From assembly GCA_964600345.1 (NCBI GenBank), contig CAZRKA010000062.1, forward strand, positions 1 to 17,901: a stretch of 17,901 nucleotides of DNA, read 5' to 3'. Below the pieces are notes generated by a model. The model was not told the DNA's origin. It ran no database searches and saw nothing but the letters and a program-made list of their open reading frames with translations. This document shows, in pieces, positions 13,600 to 17,901 of the stretch. The stretch is from JABMMZ01 sp964600345. Its GTDB lineage: Bacteria > Bacteroidota > Bacteroidia > NS11-12g > UBA955. A program made the translations under genes and the position numbers. Numbering within the stretch: the stretch's first letter is position 1; each line of letters begins with the position of its first letter.

Positions 13600-16216
13600 G
13601 TTAAATATCACCCCATATTCCGTTGAACCTGAAGTAGTGTTTTCTGCTATGCAATCTGATAGTACAAATGGGTTAACTGTATCAGAGGCACAGAAACGTT
13701 TTAAAGAATATGGAGCTAATAGAATTGAAGCGAAAAAAGGCAAGAGCGTATGGCTTATTTTCCTGAGCCAGTTTAAAAGTCCTATTGTTTGGCTTCTAGG
13801 TTTAGCTGCCGGATTATCTTTTAATTTTGGTGAATGGCTGGATGGAATTGCTATTCTTGCGGTGATACTTATTAATGCCCTGATTGGCTTTTATATGGAA
13901 TACGAGGCAGAACGTTCCATGAATGAGCTGAAAAAGTTATCTGCGGTTCCGGCAAAAGTTTTCCGGGATAAAAAAATGGAAGAAATAAATGCCGAAGATA
14001 TTGTTCCCGGTGATGTCATTTATATTGAAGCTGGTGATATGGTTCCGGCTGATGGGCGAATTTTTAACGCTTCTCAGATGCAGATTGATGAATCAGCATT
14101 AACAGGTGAATCCGTTCCGGTGGAAAAGCAAACCGGAAAAATACAAGATGATACCACCCTTGCTGAGCGAAATAACATGCTGTATAAAGGCACTTATTCC
14201 ACAAAAGGAAATGGCAATATGGTAGTGACGGATACCGGTATGGATACGGAGCTTGGAAAGATTGCGCGAATGGTACAATCGGCAGAACAAGCAGCAACAC
14301 CTTTGGAAAAAAAGCTGGAAGATTTCAGCAAAAAATTGATTTGGATAACAGTAGGATTAGTAGTTGTAATTTTTGTTGTCGGACTTCTGAACGGGCAGAA
14401 ATTTCTTGAAATGCTGGAAACCTCCATTGCGCTTGCTGTTGCTGCAATACCTGAAGGATTGCCCATTGTCGCTACAATGGCATTGGCTCAGGGAATGATG
14501 AAAATGGCAAATTACAATGTGATTGTAAAAAAACTTTCAGCCGTTGAAACCTTGGGTGGAACCAATGTAATTTGTACAGATAAAACAGGAACACTTACAC
14601 AAAATAAAATAGAAGTAAATAAAGTAGTTACCCCTGCTGATAATGCGGAGGCTTTGGAAATCATCAATCGCATAGCCGTTTTATGTAATACCGCAGAATT
14701 GCAAAACAGCAATGGTGCAGTTAAAGAAATTGGCGATCCTCTTGAAACCGGGTTACTCAAGTTTGCCGTAAAAAATAACGCTAATATTCAAGATTACAGA
14801 AGTAGATTTCCCAAAATAAAAGAAGAGCCATTTTCTTCTGAAACTAAAATAATGGCTACTCTCCATCAAACCGGAGATGATCTTACTATTTATGCCAAGG
14901 GAGCTTCTGAAGAATTGCTGAAGCGTTGTGATCGCATGGTTGAAAAAGAAGGCATTACAGAATTTGATGCTGAAAAAAGTAAATATTGGATACAACAAGC
15001 AGAGAAATTGGCCAATTCAGGATTGCGGGTTATTGCAGGAGCATATAAACCTATGGCCTCCTCAGATGGGGATATGTCTGTTAACCTTGTATTTGTGGGG
15101 TTGTTTGGAATGATCGACCCGCCAAGAGAAGAAGTTTTTGCTGCTATTGAGGAATGTAAAAGCGCAGGCATTAATGTGATAATGATAACCGGAGATCACC
15201 CTGCCACAGCAAAAAACATTGCACTGAAATTGGGAATTGCTGACGCTAATAATTGCAAAGCAATGGCAGGAAAAGAAATGGGAGATTATGACTACTTAAC
15301 AGAACAGGAAAAATCAAAATGGCTGGATACAAAAATATTTGCACGGGTAAGCCCTAAACAAAAGCTCGATCTCGTAGCAGTTTTGCAGGAAAGAAAAAAT
15401 ATAGTTGGGATGACCGGAGATGGGGTAAACGATGCACCAGCATTGAAAAAGGCAGACATAGGTATTGCAATGGGATTGCGAGGCACACAGGTATCACAGG
15501 AAGTGGCGGACATGGTATTAAAAGATGATTCCTTTTCATCCATTGTTGTGGCGATTAAACAGGGTCGTATCATCTTTGAAAACATAAGGAAGTTCGTTAT
15601 TTTCCTGCTTTCCTGTAATCTGAGTGAACTACTTGTTATTGCTACTGCCTCTATATTCAACTTGCATTTTCAGTTATTTGCCCTCCAGATTCTTTTCATC
15701 AACCTCATTACGGATGTTCTGCCTGCCCTTGCATTGGGAGTGAGTGAAGGCAGTGCTGATATTATGAAGAGTCCGCCAAGAAACATGAATGAACCCATTA
15801 TTGACAGGAAAGGATGGGGAACTATTTTCTTTTATTCCATTGTTATTGGCGCAGTGAGTGTGGGTGCAGTTTACGTCAGCCATTATACCGTACATAAATC
15901 AGAGTTATGGAACCCTGAGTTATGTAATAATATCTTGTTCTTCACTCTTATTTTCTCTCAACTCCTTCATGTCCTGAATATGGGAAGTAACCGTTCCTCC
16001 TTTTTTAAATCTGAAGTTTTCAGGAATAAATATGTATGGGGATCCTTAGTACTTTCAGTAGGCATTTTAATTGGCATCTATGCAATAGAGCCAGCTAGGA
16101 AAGTACTATCGGTTTATGAAATGTCAATTTTTGATTGGCTTATATCTATAGGCGGAGGTATTGCCTCGCTTATAATCATTCAGTTTGGAAAGAAGTTAAA
16201 TTTTGCACAACAGTAG
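13586..16216 (+). CDS. P2A-type (Ca2+-ATPase-like) cation-translocating P-type ATPase
   Basis: This 876-residue P-type ATPase has an N-terminal cation-ATPase domain, TGES at 173-176 (actuator), PEGLP at 289-293 in M4, the phosphorylated Asp in DKTGT at 332, and GDGVND at 611-616. The ion-site residues match those of the sarcoplasmic Ca2+-ATPase: E290 (M4), N678 and E681 (M5), N706, T709 and D710 (M6, NLITD). There is no N-terminal HMA domain and no CPC motif in M4, so it is not a P1B copper pump despite the nearby copper genes. Ca2+ or a similar ion such as Mn2+ is the likely substrate, moved out of the cytoplasm by ATP hydrolysis. The gene starts 14 nt inside the ATP-cone/nuclease gene. It is followed 57 nt later by a secreted-protein gene. 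Class is certain; substrate is inferred. Confidence 0.94.
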   Translation: MGNIKLNITPYSVEPEVVFSAMQSDSTNGLTVSEAQKRFKEYGANRIEAKKGKSVWLIFLSQFKSPIVWLLGLAAGLSFNFGEWLDGIAILAVILINALIGFYMEYEAERSMNELKKLSAVPAKVFRDKKMEEINAEDIVPGDVIYIEAGDMVPADGRIFNASQMQIDESALTGESVPVEKQTGKIQDDTTLAERNNMLYKGTYSTKGNGNMVVTDTGMDTELGKIARMVQSAEQAATPLEKKLEDFSKKLIWITVGLVVVIFVVGLLNGQKFLEMLETSIALAVAAIPEGLPIVATMALAQGMMKMANYNVIVKKLSAVETLGGTNVICTDKTGTLTQNKIEVNKVVTPADNAEALEIINRIAVLCNTAELQNSNGAVKEIGDPLETGLLKFAVKNNANIQDYRSRFPKIKEEPFSSETKIMATLHQTGDDLTIYAKGASEELLKRCDRMVEKEGITEFDAEKSKYWIQQAEKLANSGLRVIAGAYKPMASSDGDMSVNLVFVGLFGMIDPPREEVFAAIEECKSAGINVIMITGDHPATAKNIALKLGIADANNCKAMAGKEMGDYDYLTEQEKSKWLDTKIFARVSPKQKLDLVAVLQERKNIVGMTGDGVNDAPALKKADIGIAMGLRGTQVSQEVADMVLKDDSFSSIVVAIKQGRIIFENIRKFVIFLLSCNLSELLVIATASIFNLHFQLFALQILFINLITDVLPALALGVSEGSADIMKSPPRNMNEPIIDRKGWGTIFFYSIVIGAVSVGAVYVSHYTVHKSELWNPELCNNILFFTLIFSQLLHVLNMGSNRSSFFKSEVFRNKYVWGSLVLSVGILIGIYAIEPARKVLSVYEMSIFDWLISIGGGIASLIIIQFGKKLNFAQQ

Positions 16217-16273
16217 AAGGATCCAAAAAAATAATATGAAGAAAATGCGAACGCATAATTGAAATTAATTGAT

Positions 16274-16852
16274 ATGAAAACAAAACTTATTATCGCAACA
16301 AGTTTGTTGATTTTAAAATCGACTTTAAGCTTCTCTCAAAAGGACAGCAGCGGAATTTACTTTACAGTAAATGATTATGTAAAACGTACGTTAAGTTTTG
16401 CTATTAACTGCAAGACGCAAAAACACAAGATAAAATCTAATTTGATCTTCCATCCAAAGGCTATTTCAATTAAGCATGGAGATTCGACTTATACGTATTC
16501 TAAAGACTCTGTTTATGGAATAAGATACTGTGATGGTTCGATGGTCAGGATTTATGATAATAAGGAATATCCGCTTATCAACCCGTATGAAGAAATAGTA
16601 ATATATAAAATTGTGTCCGGACCTCCTGGCAAAGGCAGTCTGCCAATGATAACATATTATTTTAGCAAGAATGCAGGCAGCAACATACAGGAATTAACAA
16701 TTTATAACCTAAAGGCCGCATTTCCAGATAACCATAAATTTCATGACCTGGTAGATATGGAATTTCATAATAACGATGAATTAATTGTATATGATTCCTT
16801 CCACAAATGTATGAAAGTAAACCATGTTTTCAATTTATCATTACAAAAATGA
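16274..16852 (+). CDS. Secreted protein of unknown function
   Basis: This 192-residue protein has a signal peptide (MKTKLIIATSLLILKSTLSFSQ). The mature part is hydrophilic, with alternating aromatic and polar residues that suggest beta strands (for example SIKHGDSTYTYSKDSVYGIRY), and three Cys. I do not recognise a family; similar exported proteins of about 190 residues are common in Bacteroidota and usually annotated as hypothetical. The ATG at 16274 is chosen over an in-frame TTG five codons earlier because the signal peptide starts there. The stop overlaps the start of the SRPBCC gene (ATGA at 16849-16852), so the two are coupled. Its role beside the cation ATPase is unknown. Confidence 0.65.
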   Translation: MKTKLIIATSLLILKSTLSFSQKDSSGIYFTVNDYVKRTLSFAINCKTQKHKIKSNLIFHPKAISIKHGDSTYTYSKDSVYGIRYCDGSMVRIYDNKEYPLINPYEEIVIYKIVSGPPGKGSLPMITYYFSKNAGSNIQELTIYNLKAAFPDNHKFHDLVDMEFHNNDELIVYDSFHKCMKVNHVFNLSLQK

Positions 16853-17331
16853 AAACTATAGCAAAAGTAAAAATCTATTCCTCATCACCTGAAATTGTAT
16901 TTCAAAAAATTGATGATTTAGGGGTAACAGGCATGCATATGACAAAATCTTCCATGATGATGATAGGAAGCAAATTGAATTTGGAGTACCTGACAGAGAG
17001 TAGAAATGGCCTCGGTACACGATATAGATGGTGGGGAAAAATGATGGGAATAATAATGGATTTTACAGTTGAAGTAACTGAATGGGTTTATGGAAGTTAC
17101 AAAACGTGGGAAACTATTGGTCAGTCAAAACTTATTATCTATTCCTGGTACAGGATGCACTTAGAAGTGTTAAATTCACCCCGTGGAACTCTGGCTGAAT
17201 TGTCGATTACCTACGAACGGCCAAAGGAATTTTTCTATAAGATTATTTCTTTTTTGTTTGCTGATTTATATTGTTGGTGGTGTTTGAAGCATATGCTGGA
17301 TGATGCTGAAATTGCGGTTAATAAAATTTGA
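16849..17331 (+). CDS. SRPBCC (START-like) family protein
   Basis: This 160-residue cytoplasmic protein starts at the ATG overlapping the previous stop; an in-frame ATG 42 nt upstream lies inside the previous gene and is less likely. The opening (KTIAKVKIYSSSPEIVFQKI) and later strands (GLGTRYRWWGKMMGIIMDFTVEVTEW) fit the START/SRPBCC fold, which binds hydrophobic ligands in a deep pocket. The C-terminal helix (about 125-155) contains ADLYCWWCLKHML, which would form the long helix of that fold. No catalytic motif is seen. It is linked by overlap to the secreted-protein gene and lies upstream of the thymidine-phosphorylase-like gene. The ligand is unknown. Confidence 0.65.
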   Translation: MKTIAKVKIYSSSPEIVFQKIDDLGVTGMHMTKSSMMMIGSKLNLEYLTESRNGLGTRYRWWGKMMGIIMDFTVEVTEWVYGSYKTWETIGQSKLIIYSWYRMHLEVLNSPRGTLAELSITYERPKEFFYKIISFLFADLYCWWCLKHMLDDAEIAVNKI

Positions 17332-17354
17332 AATAAATGTCTAAGTAACCTAGA

Positions 17355-17901
17355 ATGCATCAACATACTTCAAATACATTAAAGGTCCGATCTGTAGGAA
17401 TTGATACTTACCGGGAAAACATTATATATATGAGGGCTGATTGCCACATATGCAAGTCAGAGGGATTTTCAGCATTAACAAGGGTTGTTGTTCATTGTAG
17501 TGGAAGGAGTATTATAGCTACCCTGAACGTTGTTCATTGGGGATTATTAGAGGAGGAGGAAGCGGGATTATCTATGGAGGCCATAAGAAGCCTGGAAGTG
17601 AAAAATGGAGATTATATTCATGTTTCGCATATGAAACACATTTCTTCCTTAAGCAATGTGCGAGCAAAGATGTACCACAATGAATTGCCTGATCAGGCAT
17701 TCAATGAAATAATTGCAGATATTGTAGAAGGTAAATATTCCAATATTGAGCTGGCCGCTTTTATTTCTGTCTGTTCAGGAAACAATCTTTCGCTTAATGA
17801 GATATCGGGTTTAACAAAAGCAATGATTAATAGCGGGCAAAAAATAGCATGGAAAAAAACAATTTTACTTTATAAACATTTTATTGGCGGGCTTCAGATA
17901 G
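17355..17901 (+). CDS. Thymidine/AMP phosphorylase-like protein, 3' end beyond window
   Basis: The visible 182 codons begin at ATG 17355 and remain open to the right edge. The first about 95 residues match the extra N-terminal domain of archaeal-type thymidine phosphorylase/AMP phosphorylase (VKNGDYIHVSH fits its GD-rich strand). From about 105 the helical domain of the family appears (IIADIVEGKYSNIELAAFIS, then LTKAMINSG), followed by KHFIGG, close to the KHSIGG phosphate-binding motif. Such enzymes cleave nucleosides or NMPs with phosphate to release the base. The presence of the long N-terminal domain points to the archaeal-type group rather than short bacterial DeoA. It lies 23 nt after the SRPBCC gene. 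One substitution, Phe for Ser in KHSIGG, is notable. The substrate is unknown. Confidence 0.75.
   Translation, partial: MHQHTSNTLKVRSVGIDTYRENIIYMRADCHICKSEGFSALTRVVVHCSGRSIIATLNVVHWGLLEEEEAGLSMEAIRSLEVKNGDYIHVSHMKHISSLSNVRAKMYHNELPDQAFNEIIADIVEGKYSNIELAAFISVCSGNNLSLNEISGLTKAMINSGQKIAWKKTILLYKHFIGGLQI

Noticed and set aside
13586..16216. Copper-exporting P1B ATPase (CopA-like).
   Set aside because: No HMA domain or CPC motif; PEGLP and NLITD mark a P2A pump.

Overview
The window looks like accessory DNA of a Bacteroidota bacterium. Four predicted secreted proteins end in type IX secretion (T9SS) C-terminal sorting domains. There is an HYC_CC_PP-type protein and an RteC-like protein, and signal peptides are very common, all of which point to this phylum. 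No rRNA, tRNA or CRISPR array was seen.

Left module (1-3850, minus strand). This resembles the replication/regulation part of an integrative or mobilizable element. From right to left in the window it holds an RteC-like regulator, a palindrome-rich noncoding stretch, a small helical protein, a RepA-like RecA-fold ATPase, and a second RecA-fold ATPase with an N-terminal helix-turn-helix that runs off the left edge. Two arrays of a GTTAG-core repeat, mostly at 9-bp spacing, flank the 1006-3755 gene block. One of them encodes the C-terminus of the RepA-like protein. No relaxase or integrase is visible here.

Middle module (4097-12524, plus strand). This is a tightly packed metal-handling, probably copper-handling, gene set made almost entirely of exported proteins. 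In order it encodes a small HYC_CC_PP protein, a thioredoxin-like T9SS protein, a CueO/CotA-like multicopper oxidase with a T9SS tail, a beta-propeller lipoprotein, a very histidine-rich lipoprotein, a T9SS protein with a CxxxxC motif, an Asp-box (sialidase-like) propeller with a CDCC motif and a T9SS tail, a periplasmic HMA-domain protein, a short lipoprotein with a cysteine metal-binding module, and a lipoprotein joining that module to two YtkA-like domains. Several genes overlap by 1-4 nt, so they are probably one operon. No metal exporter of the P1B or CusA type lies in this part. The inferred theme is oxidation, binding and sequestration of copper outside the inner membrane and at the cell surface.

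Right module (12525-17901, plus strand). It encodes an ATP-cone plus Mrr-like nuclease protein overlapping a P2A (Ca2+-ATPase-like) cation pump, a secreted protein of unknown function, an SRPBCC-fold protein, and the start of an archaeal-type thymidine/AMP phosphorylase. This looks like a separate accessory or stress cluster with its own candidate promoter.
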